Positions 53,279 through 62,681 of a stretch of DNA of 64,000 bases are shown here, in pieces. The position numbers and the translations under genes were made by a program. Within the stretch, counting starts at the first letter, position 1. Each line of letters begins with the position of its first letter. Source of the stretch: Acidobacteriota bacterium (GTDB taxonomy: Bacteria > Acidobacteriota > Blastocatellia > Pyrinomonadales > Pyrinomonadaceae); contig QHXN01000014.1 in the NCBI GenBank assembly GCA_003222975.1, forward strand, positions 1 to 64,000. Direction: 5' to 3'. A model generated the notes under the pieces. It was not told where the DNA came from, did no database searches, and saw only the letters and a program-made list of their open reading frames with translations.

Positions 53279-55312
53279 TTACGGCCATTCGCCGACGGTA
53301 AAAATGCCGTTGCCCTCCGTCCCTCCGTAGATTGCCGTCGGATCATGCGGGTCGACGGCCAGGGTCAAGACATAATGTGCGGTCACTAGCGTCTTAACTC
53401 CCACCCAGGTTTTTCCCGCATCCTGGCTCTTAAAGACGCCTTGGTCGGTGCCCGCGTAAACCGTCCGGGCGTCCTTGGGATCAAAGGCCAGGGAGAGGAC
53501 CCAGTGGTTGCCCAGCGCAGTGGCGGACCAACTCTTTCCCTTGTCTGTGCTTTTGAAGACCCCGCCGCTCGTCGAGGCGTCGGAGAAATCCCCGGAACCG
53601 ACATAGAGTGTGCCGGAATCCTGGGGGTCAATTATCAAGGCCCTGACGCGCCGATCCGTCAATCCGGTGTTTACCTCTGACCAGGTTTTAGTGCCGTCGC
53701 TGCTCTTGAAAACTCCGCCGTCCGTCCCGGCGTAAACCGTCTCCGAGTCGTTGGGATCAACCGCCAGCACGAAGATGGGTCGCGGATGCATCAACTGTTG
53801 AATGGGGGTCACGCCGGCGACGTTCTCGTTGATCGCCCCGCGGCTGACGTCGGCCCAGGTCGCGCCTCGGTCCGTGCTCCTGAAAATTCCGCCGCCGTCC
53901 GTGCCGACGTAGACCGTGCCGTCACGGTGCGGGTCAATCGCGAGCGAGAAGACGCGCCGCCGGATGGTTCCCGCGCCGATCTGGACCCAGCTTCGCCCGC
54001 CGTCAGTGCTCTTGAAGACGCCCCCGGCTGAGCCGAGGAACTGCTCTTGCGCGCCGACGTAGAGCGTCATCGGGTCTGTCGGGTCCACGACGAGAGCTTT
54101 GATGACAGGGTTGCGCAGGCCCGTGTTGATACTGGCCCAGTTCCGCCCCCTGTCGGCGCTCTTGAAGACTCCGGCACCCGCCGTCCCGGCATACAGCGTA
54201 GCCGAATTCCGTGGATCAACGGCCACCGCGAATACTACTTGGTTGGCGAGCGGAGCCGGAACCGCCCGCCAGCTTTGCCCGCCGTCGGTGCTCCTAAAGA
54301 CACCGCCGCCCAGCGTCCCGGCATAAATAGTCTGCGGGTGTTGCGGGTCAATGCTGAGAGGCCAAACGATTCTATTGCTCAACCCGGCGCTGGCCTCCGA
54401 CCAGTGCTGCCCCCGGTCAGAACTCAGAAAGACCCCTTCGCCCGTGCCTGCGTAAACGGTCTTGGGATCGCTCGGGCCGACCGTCAGCGAGAAGACGAGT
54501 TGCTGGGACAAAGTGTTCGTCGGCGGAGCCCAGTGCCTGCATCCGTCGTCACTCTTGAAAATTCCTCCGCTCGTCCCGGCATAAACCGTCGCGGGATTAT
54601 CCGGGGCGACCGCTAACGAGTAAATCCGGCGGTTTGTCAGGCCCTCGTTGCTCTCAGACCAGCGGACGCCGCCGTCCTCGCTCTTAAAGACCCCCCCGCC
54701 GAATGTTCCGGCATACAGCGTCTGCGTGTGATGCGGGTCAACGGCGAGGGGCCAGATTACTAGGTTGGTTAGTCCGTCACTGGCTTTCGACCAAGTGCGC
54801 GCCCCGTCGGTACTCTTGAAGACCCCGCCGCCCGCCGTCCCGGCATACAGCGTGCCCGGAGACCGCGGATCGGGAACCAGCGACCAGACATCGCGGGTAG
54901 TTAACCCCGCGTCGGCCTCTGACCAGCTATTCGCCCCGTCCGTGCTTTTGTAAATGCCAACGTGCGTCCCAGCATAGATGACTCGCGAATCCGCGGGATC
55001 AATTACCAACGGCATTACGGTCAAGTCATTCAGCCCCGTGTTCGCAGGCGTCCAGTTACGGCCCCCGTCGGCGCTCTTGATGATGCCGCCGCCGTGGAGG
55101 CCAACATAGATGGTGTCGGTACGACGAGGGTCAATCGCGATGCTGAAAGCCCAGCCCCCCGGCGGGCCGGAGCACCCCGGGCTCGGCGGCCCGCCTGCCG
55201 GGCCGCCACCCGTCGCGCCGGCTGTCCGCGCTGTCCCGCCGCATAACCCGACCGTTAAAAGTCCCACTAACAAGGCACCGAGTAACGCTCGGACGGATGT
55301 TTTTTCGTGCAC
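53279..55312 (-). CDS. Exported BNR/sortilin-like repeat protein
   Basis: 677 residues. A signal segment (LLGALLVGLLTVGLCGGTARTAGA), a Gly/Pro-rich linker, then 14 repeats of about 44 residues with the pattern xLYAGTxGGGVFKSTDGGxxW and an xVDPxxxxT strand between them. These are BNR/Asp-box-type units, likely forming two stacked propellers. No catalytic residues of sialidases are recognisable, so binding rather than hydrolysis is more likely. The GTG at 55312 is chosen because GAGGGAG lies eight bases upstream; GTG at 55321 is too close to it. Located between a TonB receptor and a CRTAC1 protein on the same strand. Confidence 0.85.
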   Translation of the reverse strand: MHEKTSVRALLGALLVGLLTVGLCGGTARTAGATGGGPAGGPPSPGCSGPPGGWAFSIAIDPRRTDTIYVGLHGGGIIKSADGGRNWTPANTGLNDLTVMPLVIDPADSRVIYAGTHVGIYKSTDGANSWSEADAGLTTRDVWSLVPDPRSPGTLYAGTAGGGVFKSTDGARTWSKASDGLTNLVIWPLAVDPHHTQTLYAGTFGGGVFKSEDGGVRWSESNEGLTNRRIYSLAVAPDNPATVYAGTSGGIFKSDDGCRHWAPPTNTLSQQLVFSLTVGPSDPKTVYAGTGEGVFLSSDRGQHWSEASAGLSNRIVWPLSIDPQHPQTIYAGTLGGGVFRSTDGGQSWRAVPAPLANQVVFAVAVDPRNSATLYAGTAGAGVFKSADRGRNWASINTGLRNPVIKALVVDPTDPMTLYVGAQEQFLGSAGGVFKSTDGGRSWVQIGAGTIRRRVFSLAIDPHRDGTVYVGTDGGGIFRSTDRGATWADVSRGAINENVAGVTPIQQLMHPRPIFVLAVDPNDSETVYAGTDGGVFKSSDGTKTWSEVNTGLTDRRVRALIIDPQDSGTLYVGSGDFSDASTSGGVFKSTDKGKSWSATALGNHWVLSLAFDPKDARTVYAGTDQGVFKSQDAGKTWVGVKTLVTAHYVLTLAVDPHDPTAIYGGTEGNGIFTVGEWP

Positions 55313-55437
55313 GACGTACACTCCCTCGCTTGTCGCGCAAGCCGGACGAGCGTCGCCAAGCTTCCGCGGTTCCCCAGCCTTATACAGCCGCCCTCGCCGC
55401 TGCAGAAGACGGCGGCAACGAAGCCCCTCCCATACGA

Positions 55438-57735
55438 TCAGAAGTACCAGGCGAAGGCGACGCTGCCGAGATGATTTCTGGTGGGACTCGGATAAAAATA
55501 GCCTCCGAATCTATCGTTGACCACGATGTAGGAGGAGTATTGATCGTTGAACAGATTGTTCACGCGGTAGAGTAGCCGCAGGCTGAACCGTTTGAAGTAG
55601 CGGTCGTAGCCCCCGTACCAGTTCGCCACCTGGTAACTATTATTTGCCACCGTGTTGGCGTCGTCGGCGAAAATTTTTCCGACCGCCTGCAAATCCAATC
55701 CGCTGTACAGACCTGAGTGGTGCGCGTACCTCAGGCTTGCGAAGAGGCGATTGACGGGGATGCCAGGGATCCTTCTCCCGCTGAAGTCCCCGAAGCCGTT
55801 GACGAATCTTCTGTAATAAAAGTCGGAGTAAGTATACCCGACTCGCAGGCTCAGATCCTTGTAGAGGTTGGCTCCTCCGCCCAGCTCCAACCCGTTGTGT
55901 ATCGCCTGCGCGGCGTTGATGAAGGTCTCCTGCGGAAAGCCGATCCCAGTCGGGACGATCTCGTCATTCACCCGCAACCGGAAGAGAGAGAAATTGAGGT
56001 AGACTTTCCGCGGCAGGGTGTAGAGCCCGCCGATCTCGTAGCTGGTTGAACGCTCCGGCCTGAGGTCAGGATTCAGTCCGCCCTTACCCTGCGGGTTCCG
56101 GCCAATCTCGGTGATCGTCGGCGGGTCGAACCCGGTGCTGACGTTCGAGTAGAGCGAGAACGCCGGCTTGAAATGATAGGTCGCGCCGAACTGGTAGCTT
56201 AGTTTATCGAACAATCTCTCCCCGGAATCGTTGCCGTCGGTGAGCAGAAAGTCATCTATCCGGACGTGGACGCGCGAGTAGTTCAGCCCTATCCTGAAAT
56301 CAAGCTTCTCGGTGATCCTCATGCTGTCAAGGAGGTAGAGGCCCGTGTTGTAGAGCCTACGGGTCTCGTCTCGCTGAACGCCGGCGCCCTTCGTCCCGGC
56401 GTTATTGTCGAAATCCTTTCTGGCCTCGTGATCATGCTGAAGTTCCGCGCCGAGGGTAAAAGTGTTCTTCGTCTTTCCGACCGCCCGCTTGAAGGAGTAC
56501 CTCACGTCGCCGCCGAAGGAGTTTCTCTGCCCGTTGAGAAAGACGAAAGGGACCGGGACCTGAAAATTGAGGTGGCGGAAGTAGAACATGGCCGACAGAG
56601 ACTTGTCATCACCCCACTGCCGATTGAAGTTCGTCCCGAATTGCTCACGCGTGATGTTGCTCTGCGCGTCGAAGAGTTTGAAGAGGAAGCTGGCCTGTCG
56701 GCGGTCGGCCCGCAACTCCGCGGCGGACAAATTGCCGGGCAACTGGCTCGCCGTGTCCGCCGTCCTGAAGAAGAAGGTCAGCCCGGAGCGCTCCCCCAGC
56801 TTCAGGTCGAGGCGGCTGTTGAGGTGGTAGGCGCGCAAGTTTTCGTGCTCGCGGTAGCCATCTTTGTCGGTGCGGGTAAAATTCAGGAGGTAATTGAGGC
56901 GCTTATAATTCCCCGATAGCTTGCCCTGGTTTTTCCAGAAGCCATAACTACCGAAGAGGGTCTTGGCCTCGATGAAGGGTACGGCGGAGCCTTTTTCCGT
57001 AATCACGTTGACGACGCCGCTCGAGCTGGCCCCATACTGCGCCGCCATAGGCCCTTTTACAATTTCCAGTCTCTCGGCGGAGTCCAGATCAATGCCCGTC
57101 AGGTCGGAGGTCTCGCCGGTTGAGTCGCTTTCGGGGATGCCGTCAACCAGCATCCTGATACTCCTGATTCCGAAGCTGGTGTTGAGACCCCGCCCGCGAA
57201 TCGAAATCCTGACTTCCTGCGTTTCAGCCTGACTCTCGGCTTTGACCCCGGGAATTTCATTCAGCGCCTCGTCCAGCCCGACGGCCTTGGTCACTGCGAG
57301 CTCCCGGTCCGTGATTACGCCGACGCTCTGGGTGAGATCTTCCATCGGCTCCGGCTGGCCGCTGGCCGTGACGATCACCTCCTCTCTCAGCACCGGCTCG
57401 ACGACCATCAGAAATTCGACCGGCCTCGACTCCTGCTCGGAGACCTTAACGCGCTCCTTCAAAGTTTTATAACCGAACGCGGAGATTTCCACCGAATAAG
57501 TCCCCACCGGCAGGCCGGGGAAACTGAAATCTCCCGCCGCGTCAACCTCAGCAGTCTTTCCGATCTCGACGATGGTGACGGTCGCGCGGGCGACGGGGGT
57601 GCGTCCGTGGGCATCAAGCACTTTGCCGACGAGTTTGCCGGTTCTGACCGCCGCGCCGGCCGCGGCGGAAAAACTCGCGGACGCTAAACAGAAGGCGAGC
57701 GCAATCAGGCGGGAGGCGATCCTTTTTCTGTTCAT
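55438..57735 (-). CDS. TonB-dependent outer-membrane receptor
   Basis: 765 residues. Signal peptide (SRLIALAFCLASASFSAAAGAA), then a carboxypeptidase-regulatory-like domain (about 30-110; GKVLDAHGRTPVARATVTI, GDFSFPGLPVGTYSVEISAFGY), a plug domain (about 125-230; LDEALNEIPGVKAESQ, IRGRGLNTSFGIRSIRMLVDGIPES, VNVITEKG) and a 22-strand-type barrel that ends with a C-terminal aromatic (VAFAWYF). The barrel has FRHLNFQVPVPFVFLNGQRNS and GFDPPTITEIGRNPQGKGGLNPDLRPERSTSYEIG, like metal-complex or small-molecule receptors. The ATG at 57735 has AGGAG upstream. The substrate is unknown; the adjacent copper monooxygenase makes a copper complex or an oxidised product attractive guesses. Confidence 0.93.
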   Translation of the reverse strand: MNRKRIASRLIALAFCLASASFSAAAGAAVRTGKLVGKVLDAHGRTPVARATVTIVEIGKTAEVDAAGDFSFPGLPVGTYSVEISAFGYKTLKERVKVSEQESRPVEFLMVVEPVLREEVIVTASGQPEPMEDLTQSVGVITDRELAVTKAVGLDEALNEIPGVKAESQAETQEVRISIRGRGLNTSFGIRSIRMLVDGIPESDSTGETSDLTGIDLDSAERLEIVKGPMAAQYGASSSGVVNVITEKGSAVPFIEAKTLFGSYGFWKNQGKLSGNYKRLNYLLNFTRTDKDGYREHENLRAYHLNSRLDLKLGERSGLTFFFRTADTASQLPGNLSAAELRADRRQASFLFKLFDAQSNITREQFGTNFNRQWGDDKSLSAMFYFRHLNFQVPVPFVFLNGQRNSFGGDVRYSFKRAVGKTKNTFTLGAELQHDHEARKDFDNNAGTKGAGVQRDETRRLYNTGLYLLDSMRITEKLDFRIGLNYSRVHVRIDDFLLTDGNDSGERLFDKLSYQFGATYHFKPAFSLYSNVSTGFDPPTITEIGRNPQGKGGLNPDLRPERSTSYEIGGLYTLPRKVYLNFSLFRLRVNDEIVPTGIGFPQETFINAAQAIHNGLELGGGANLYKDLSLRVGYTYSDFYYRRFVNGFGDFSGRRIPGIPVNRLFASLRYAHHSGLYSGLDLQAVGKIFADDANTVANNSYQVANWYGGYDRYFKRFSLRLLYRVNNLFNDQYSSYIVVNDRFGGYFYPSPTRNHLGSVAFAWYF

Positions 57736-57814
57736 CGTAGTCTCCTCACGAGGGTCAGGCCCAGTCCGCTTCATCTGGAAAGTTGCGCCGACCGCGGCGG
57801 CGGGCACCAGTTTA

Positions 57815-58927
57815 TCAATACACGTGGATGACGTTACGGCGAAGCGTGGTCTGATCTCCGGTGGTAATCCTGAGGCTGTATTCTTTAGCTGCGACCTCAG
57901 GCAAAGTGATTCTCGCGGACAAAAAGATGTTGGCCGTCAGCAACCTCACGTCGCTCGCCTGGATCGGACTACCGCCTTCATCGCCCGAAGGTATGAGTTC
58001 GACTTCGGAGTCTGGCGCGAAACCGGTCCCCACGATTCTTAAGGGGAGCGTACCCTTCAGCTCGCGCAACTTTTCGACGGGAAGGCTCTGAGGGTAGATG
58101 GCAAAGATCCTCGGCTTCGGCAAATCCTCGACGAAGACGTTAGCCGAGAGGTTGGGATTGTCAGGGCTGATGCGCGCCCAAGGGTCATGCGGCGTGAGGG
58201 CGAACTCCTGCTCTTTCCCTCCGCTACGAATTTTCGTGAGGCCGGAAATTTGGCCCTGAGCGTCAATCTTCAAGATCAGCTCGACTTCCTGCAAGCCGGC
58301 TAATCGTGAGATGTCCACGCGGTCGAGGACGACCTCGTCCCATGCCGCGCGCCCTTGGCGTTGAAGGCTGACCGAGTCCTTTTGCAGAGACAGGGAGGCC
58401 AGCGCCCCCATCGTTGCCATGTCCCCGATGCCGATTTTGAGCCTCTCGTGGCCGCGCAGGACGGGCGCACAGATTCTGGCCGAAAGCACCAGGTCGCCGA
58501 ACGTCTCAGCCCCGGAGAAGGCCAAGAGACCGCGCTCGTCCACCGGCAGGATGAACTTGGCGACGAAAGTACCGTAGGCGTTGACGGTATCGGTCTGGTC
58601 TATCTTGAGGGCGCCGCCCCTGACGTTGAGCCCGTTAATGCGACCGAGGCTGAGAAAGTAGCCCCCCGCCCCGGCGGGCTTGCCGCCGATCTCCGGAGGC
58701 TGGAATCTGCCGTCCCGGTCGAAGGAATCCCTAAGAATTAGGCGGCCTCTGGAGGAGAGTGAAAGTTCGTCGATTAAGAAGCTGAAAGGCACCGGCTCGA
58801 CTGCCGTATCGGACGTCTCATCCGCCGGCGCAGCCCGCGCTCCCCGCGTGGGCTGCGCGGGGCCGAGCGGGACAGAGCCGACCAGCAGCCACGCGAGCAG
58901 CAGGCCCAGATGTTTCGTTCGTCTCAT
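57815..58927 (-). CDS. Exported protein with IPT/TIG-like C-terminus, paralogue 1
   Basis: 370 residues; signal peptide GLLLAWLLVGSVPLGPAQPTRGARA. I do not recognise a named family. It aligns over its full length with the protein at 61216-62496: PFSFLIDELSLSSRGRLILRDSFDRDGRF, then FSGAETFGDLVLSARICAPVLRGHERLKIGIGD, then DEVVLDRVDISRLAGLQEVELILKIDAQGQISGLTKI, then NVFVEDLPKPRIFAIYPQSL. The last about 85 residues look like an IPT/TIG immunoglobulin-like domain (LRIVGTGFAPDSEVELIPSG). Probably an extracellular, mostly beta-structured binding protein. Lies between the TonB receptor and the copper monooxygenase on the same strand. Confidence 0.8.
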   Translation of the reverse strand: MRRTKHLGLLLAWLLVGSVPLGPAQPTRGARAAPADETSDTAVEPVPFSFLIDELSLSSRGRLILRDSFDRDGRFQPPEIGGKPAGAGGYFLSLGRINGLNVRGGALKIDQTDTVNAYGTFVAKFILPVDERGLLAFSGAETFGDLVLSARICAPVLRGHERLKIGIGDMATMGALASLSLQKDSVSLQRQGRAAWDEVVLDRVDISRLAGLQEVELILKIDAQGQISGLTKIRSGGKEQEFALTPHDPWARISPDNPNLSANVFVEDLPKPRIFAIYPQSLPVEKLRELKGTLPLRIVGTGFAPDSEVELIPSGDEGGSPIQASDVRLLTANIFLSARITLPEVAAKEYSLRITTGDQTTLRRNVIHVY

Positions 58928-59019
58928 GGTACTCGCGTCCGGATCGTTCACGGCGCTCAGGCCGCGCCCGAAGAGTGCGGGCTTTGTCGAAATCACAGAC
59001 GGCCCGCCGTTCGGGGCGG

Positions 59020-60345
59020 TCAACGGCTGAAGCCGAGTTGTTTGAGGACTGCGTTCCTCAGCTCCGCGGCCTCCGAACTTTTTTCCACCGCCACTTGAAT
59101 AAAACAGAGGGCCATCTCGTCGGTAGTCTCTGACCCCCAGCCGACGCGCTCGGGCGGGCTGTTCGGGTTGCGCGGATTGTCCGCTGAATTGTCGAAAAAG
59201 GCTTCCATCTCGATGCGCGTGCCGGCGGGCAGCGCCAGCGGCGTCCGGTACTGATATTGGCTGTGCCAGTAGTAGTCCCAGTCCCTAATCCAGATCATCG
59301 GCACCGTAGCGCCCGTGCCGAGCGTGGCGGTGACCTTCATCTCGCGCCCCAGAAAGTGCATGTGCGGCGTGACGGAGATGACTTGCAGGTCGATCGGGGT
59401 GACGAACGAGGCCGTCACCCGGTGACGTTTAGCGCCCGGCGGGATATCCAGGTTACGCTGAAGCAGTGGGACGCTGATGGCGATCTTCCTCGGCGGAGTT
59501 TTAGAGAAGTAGAGTGCGATGCTCGATTGGTCTGTCTCCACCTTACCCGTGGGGTGATAATGGTTCTGTATAACGAGGTCAGTTCCCTTCCGGACTACCT
59601 GCGCGACGCCGTCCGGCAGGCGGACGGCCGACGCCCCCGGAGACCAGCCGCCGAGCGCGCCCGACGGGGTGAAGCCCGGCCCGCCGAAGCTGCTATAGCC
59701 GACAGCCGGGTCTGCAGCATCTAGCCGGCGCGCGATCCCTGAATTGTCCAGATACGAGACTGAGTGATGCAGCACCCTGCGATTGCCGGGGCGGAATTCG
59801 AAGCCGCAGACGTATTGATCCTTGGGAAGATTCATGGGGAGAACGAAGGTCTGAAAGACATCGGGGCCGTCCGCCCTGACAGTGAACGGCTGCGGCATCC
59901 TCAAGACCATGTCGGGCTCGCCCATCCGCCAGCCCTCGGCGAAAGTCGGCGCGGGCGGCAGGTCGGCATCGTTACCTCTTAACATTCCCGTCTCGGCCCA
60001 ACGCCGGAGCAGCGTAATCTCCTGATCGGTCAGGCGGCGCGCGCCGCGAAAGTCTCCGTAACCTGGCTCCGGCTTCCAGGGCGGCATGTAACGGGTCGCA
60101 GCCACTTCGGCCAGAAGCCGCGCCCGTTTCGCCGCGTCTTGATAAGACTCCAGGGGGAAGGGCGCGACCTCGCCGCGGCGGTGGCAGGCCACGCAATTCT
60201 TGTAGAGAATCGGCGCGATGTCTTTGCTGTAAGTCATCGGGCCGAGTTCGGCTGGCGCTCGCTGGGCCAGACTGAGCGGGGCGAGCGCGGCCAGCAGGCC
60301 GGTGCAGGTCAGTCCGAGAGCGATGGGCACCCTGAAGCCGATCAT
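59020..60345 (-). CDS. Cytochrome c / copper type II ascorbate-dependent monooxygenase-like protein
   Basis: 441 residues; signal peptide ends near PLSLAQ. N-terminal monohaem cytochrome domain with CVACH (Cys51-His55) in the stretch SKDIAPILYKNCVACHRRGEVAPFPL and an MPPWKPEPGYGDF loop. From about residue 155 a peptidylglycine-monooxygenase-like double jelly roll: RVLHHSVSYL, HYHPTGKV and TPHMHFLGREMK supply His and Met ligands for two copper ions. This is the arrangement often fused to a redoxin in Planctomycetes and Acidobacteria. Its ATG directly follows the redoxin stop (TAAATG). It probably oxidises an unknown C-H substrate in the periplasm, with electrons via the haem. Confidence 0.88.
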   Translation of the reverse strand: MIGFRVPIALGLTCTGLLAALAPLSLAQRAPAELGPMTYSKDIAPILYKNCVACHRRGEVAPFPLESYQDAAKRARLLAEVAATRYMPPWKPEPGYGDFRGARRLTDQEITLLRRWAETGMLRGNDADLPPAPTFAEGWRMGEPDMVLRMPQPFTVRADGPDVFQTFVLPMNLPKDQYVCGFEFRPGNRRVLHHSVSYLDNSGIARRLDAADPAVGYSSFGGPGFTPSGALGGWSPGASAVRLPDGVAQVVRKGTDLVIQNHYHPTGKVETDQSSIALYFSKTPPRKIAISVPLLQRNLDIPPGAKRHRVTASFVTPIDLQVISVTPHMHFLGREMKVTATLGTGATVPMIWIRDWDYYWHSQYQYRTPLALPAGTRIEMEAFFDNSADNPRNPNSPPERVGWGSETTDEMALCFIQVAVEKSSEAAELRNAVLKQLGFSR

Positions 60346-61017
60346 TTATCGCTCCCCAGGCGGCGTCGGCAAATAGCACCCGACCGCCTTGGTCACGGGG
60401 GCGGGAATCGGCAGGCCGGCGGCGATGGCATCAAGTGTCAGTTGCAAATCCCGCCGCGTCGGCTTCTCTCGAAACTTGCCCAGCCCCATGTAGAGGTCGT
60501 CTATTCGCCCGCGGTAGAGCAGTTCACCGCGCGGCGAAAGCACGGCCACTTCGGGCGTCACCGTGACGCTAGTCCTCTTCGCCAGAATTTGCGTTGGGTC
60601 AAGCAGCACGGGGAACCTGTAGTCGAAATCCTGAACGGCCTTCAGGCCGCGGTCTCGCGCGCTGGGAGACGGATCAGAGAGCACGCCGTAGAAGGCGAAA
60701 TTCTTCGGCGTGTACTCGGCCACGATTCTGTTGATCTCTGGCGAGTACCTGTTTGAGATCGGGCACTCGGCTTCGAGAAAGAAGAAGACTAGCGCGCGCT
60801 TCTCTCGCCATTCCTCTCGCCAGTGCTTTCTGCCTTCCACATCCGATAGCGGGGCGTCCCATTCGGGCGATGAGGCTTGGCGCGGCTCACCCCCTTGCGC
60901 CCCCGGCGCCACCCTTGCCGGAATGAGCCGGACGCACACTGCGAATAACAGCAGGAGGGCGAAGAAACGTGTCAGAATCGTTCCGAACGGTTTTCCCTTG
61001 TCCATGTCCTGTTCCAT
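60346..61017 (-). CDS. Redoxin (thioredoxin-like) anchored or exported
   Basis: 223 residues. A hydrophobic segment at about 14-34 (ILTRFFALLLLFAVCVRLI) is a signal or anchor. The thioredoxin-like fold follows: ALVFFFLEAECPISNRYSPEINRI with a single active-site Cys85 in the CPIS motif instead of CxxC, FAFYGVLSDPSPSARDRG, FPVLLDPTQILAKRTSVTVTPEVAVL and a conserved GELLYRGRIDDLYMGLG. This is the redoxin type normally fused to the cytochrome-monooxygenase domain found in the very next gene; here they are split. A role in handing electrons to, or sensing, the copper enzyme is inferred. Confidence 0.85.
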   Translation of the reverse strand: MEQDMDKGKPFGTILTRFFALLLLFAVCVRLIPARVAPGAQGGEPRQASSPEWDAPLSDVEGRKHWREEWREKRALVFFFLEAECPISNRYSPEINRIVAEYTPKNFAFYGVLSDPSPSARDRGLKAVQDFDYRFPVLLDPTQILAKRTSVTVTPEVAVLSPRGELLYRGRIDDLYMGLGKFREKPTRRDLQLTLDAIAAGLPIPAPVTKAVGCYLPTPPGER

Positions 61018-61215
61018 TGAGAGCCGGCCCAGAGTCTGCCGGCGCTGTTCCTACACGCCGTCCTAATCTGTCTGGTCGAGCCTTCAGGGCCGTGAGTATA
61101 CGGCGCGGCGCTTCGCGCCGCCGCGCCATCCCGTGACTCTACCGCCTTGCGCGGCGGCTCCGGTGATTCGCACCCGCCGCGCCGGACTCGCTTGATAGTG
61201 CCCGGACGGTCAGTC

Positions 61216-62496
61216 TCACCTGAGGCTCAGCGCATTCTCCGCGAGGGTGGTTTGCCCCGCCGTCGTCAGCCTGACCGAGTAAGAGTTGGCAGGCGTGCCC
61301 CGCATCTGAAACGTCGCCTCCAGCGACCCGTTATGTGGCGCGATGCGGACTCTGTCGGCCACAACAGGGGCCGCCCCTTGGCCGGCGGGGATCAATTCGA
61401 CGCGCGTGTCCGGGCCGAAGCCGACGCCGGTGATTTGCAAGGTGACGGCGCCGCGCTGTAGCAACAACGCCTTGCGCGTGATTTCCTTTGGCGTGACCTG
61501 GGCTATGCGCGGCTTCGGCAGTATCTCGACAAAGATGCTGGCCGCGTATTTATCGTAGGTCGGGTCGAGAATGGCTTGCGGCCCGGCCCCGTTGAGTTTG
61601 AAGCGACGCACGCCGCTGCTGCTCGTCACCTCGGCGAGCCCTGACATCCGCCCTTCGGCGTTAACCATGAAAGTTAGCCGGACATCGGATATTCCCCGCA
61701 GCCGGGTCAGGTCGACTTGGTCGAGGATGATCTCTTGCCATGGCCACTGCCCGTCCTTCATGGAAACGGCTTCGAGCGTGATGCGGTCTCTGCGCACCGA
61801 GAGTTTCCCGGCGGGGCGGCGCGCGCCGACATCCGTGAGACCGAGCGTGAAGGTCTCGTAGCCCTGCAGGGCCGCCGCGTGGACGCGCGCCGAAAAGAGC
61901 AGGTCGCCGAACATTTCCTTACCCGAAAAAGTCGAGTTGCCTTGGTAAGTCCGCTTGTCGGCGAAGGCCGTCGAGGCGCCCGTGGCCTTGACCGGGATGG
62001 AGAACAGGGCGCCGAAGGAGGCCCCGAATGCGTCCGTGTAGACTTCCGGGGCCTCGCCGCCACGCGCGGCGGTGGGGAGCCCGGCGGAAAGCGCCGCCCT
62101 GGCGGTTCCCGAACTTCGCAACGGCACGAGCGAAGTCGTCTTCAGGACGAGCGCCCCGTTCTGCACATCGGCAGCAGTGATATTGCCGTAGCGGACCTGA
62201 TACTCGGTCTGCGCCGCGGCGAGACCCGGCCCTGCGTTGAGCGTGGCCCGGAATCTTCCCGACTCTTTGAAGTTGTCTTTGGCGATCAGCCTGTTCTTCG
62301 CGGCCAGAGAGATCTCTCCGATTTCCAGTTGGAAAGGCGAAGGTTCCATGGCCGCTTCCGCCGTTCGCGTTTGTGGTTGCGACGGCGTTTCGGCGGTAGG
62401 TGCCGACACCGCGGCCCCTTGTTGCGCTAGGCCGTCCGTCACAAAGCATCCGAGAACCAGCGTCAGAATTAGCGTCCACCTCTTTAACAGTTCCAT
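61216..62496 (-). CDS. Exported protein with IPT/TIG-like C-terminus, paralogue 2
   Basis: 426 residues. Signal peptide MELLKRWTLILTLVLGCFVTDGLAQQ (the ATG at 62496 has AGGAGGAGG upstream; the longer frame is not conserved). A Thr/Gln/Pro linker is followed by the same four blocks as the protein at 57815: PFQLEIGEISLAAKNRLIAKDNFKESGRF, FSGKEMFGDLLFSARVHAAALQGYETFTLGLTD, QEIILDQVDLTRLRGISDVRLTFMVNAEGRMSGLAEV and IFVEILPKPRIAQVTPKEI, and an IPT/TIG-like end (LQITGVGFGPDTRVELIPAG). It has an extra insertion of about 45 residues (SSGTARAALSAGLPTAARGG). Located between the partial CRTAC1 gene and the redoxin. Unnamed family; extracellular beta-rich binding protein likely. Confidence 0.8.
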   Translation of the reverse strand: MELLKRWTLILTLVLGCFVTDGLAQQGAAVSAPTAETPSQPQTRTAEAAMEPSPFQLEIGEISLAAKNRLIAKDNFKESGRFRATLNAGPGLAAAQTEYQVRYGNITAADVQNGALVLKTTSLVPLRSSGTARAALSAGLPTAARGGEAPEVYTDAFGASFGALFSIPVKATGASTAFADKRTYQGNSTFSGKEMFGDLLFSARVHAAALQGYETFTLGLTDVGARRPAGKLSVRRDRITLEAVSMKDGQWPWQEIILDQVDLTRLRGISDVRLTFMVNAEGRMSGLAEVTSSSGVRRFKLNGAGPQAILDPTYDKYAASIFVEILPKPRIAQVTPKEITRKALLLQRGAVTLQITGVGFGPDTRVELIPAGQGAAPVVADRVRIAPHNGSLEATFQMRGTPANSYSVRLTTAGQTTLAENALSLR

Positions 62497-62681
62497 GACG
62501 ACCTCCTCCTGGGAGAAAGCGAGTTGCGATTCGCCGGGCGGCACGACACGCCGCCCGGAAGCCCGTTTCACCGGCACGATTGATTGCCGTTTGCGCTGCA
62601 CCCTGCCCCGCTGCGGCTCCACGATAACGGCACAGAACGAAGAGGGCGCGGCCCCGCTGCCCTCGCAGGTGGCTGGCGGCC

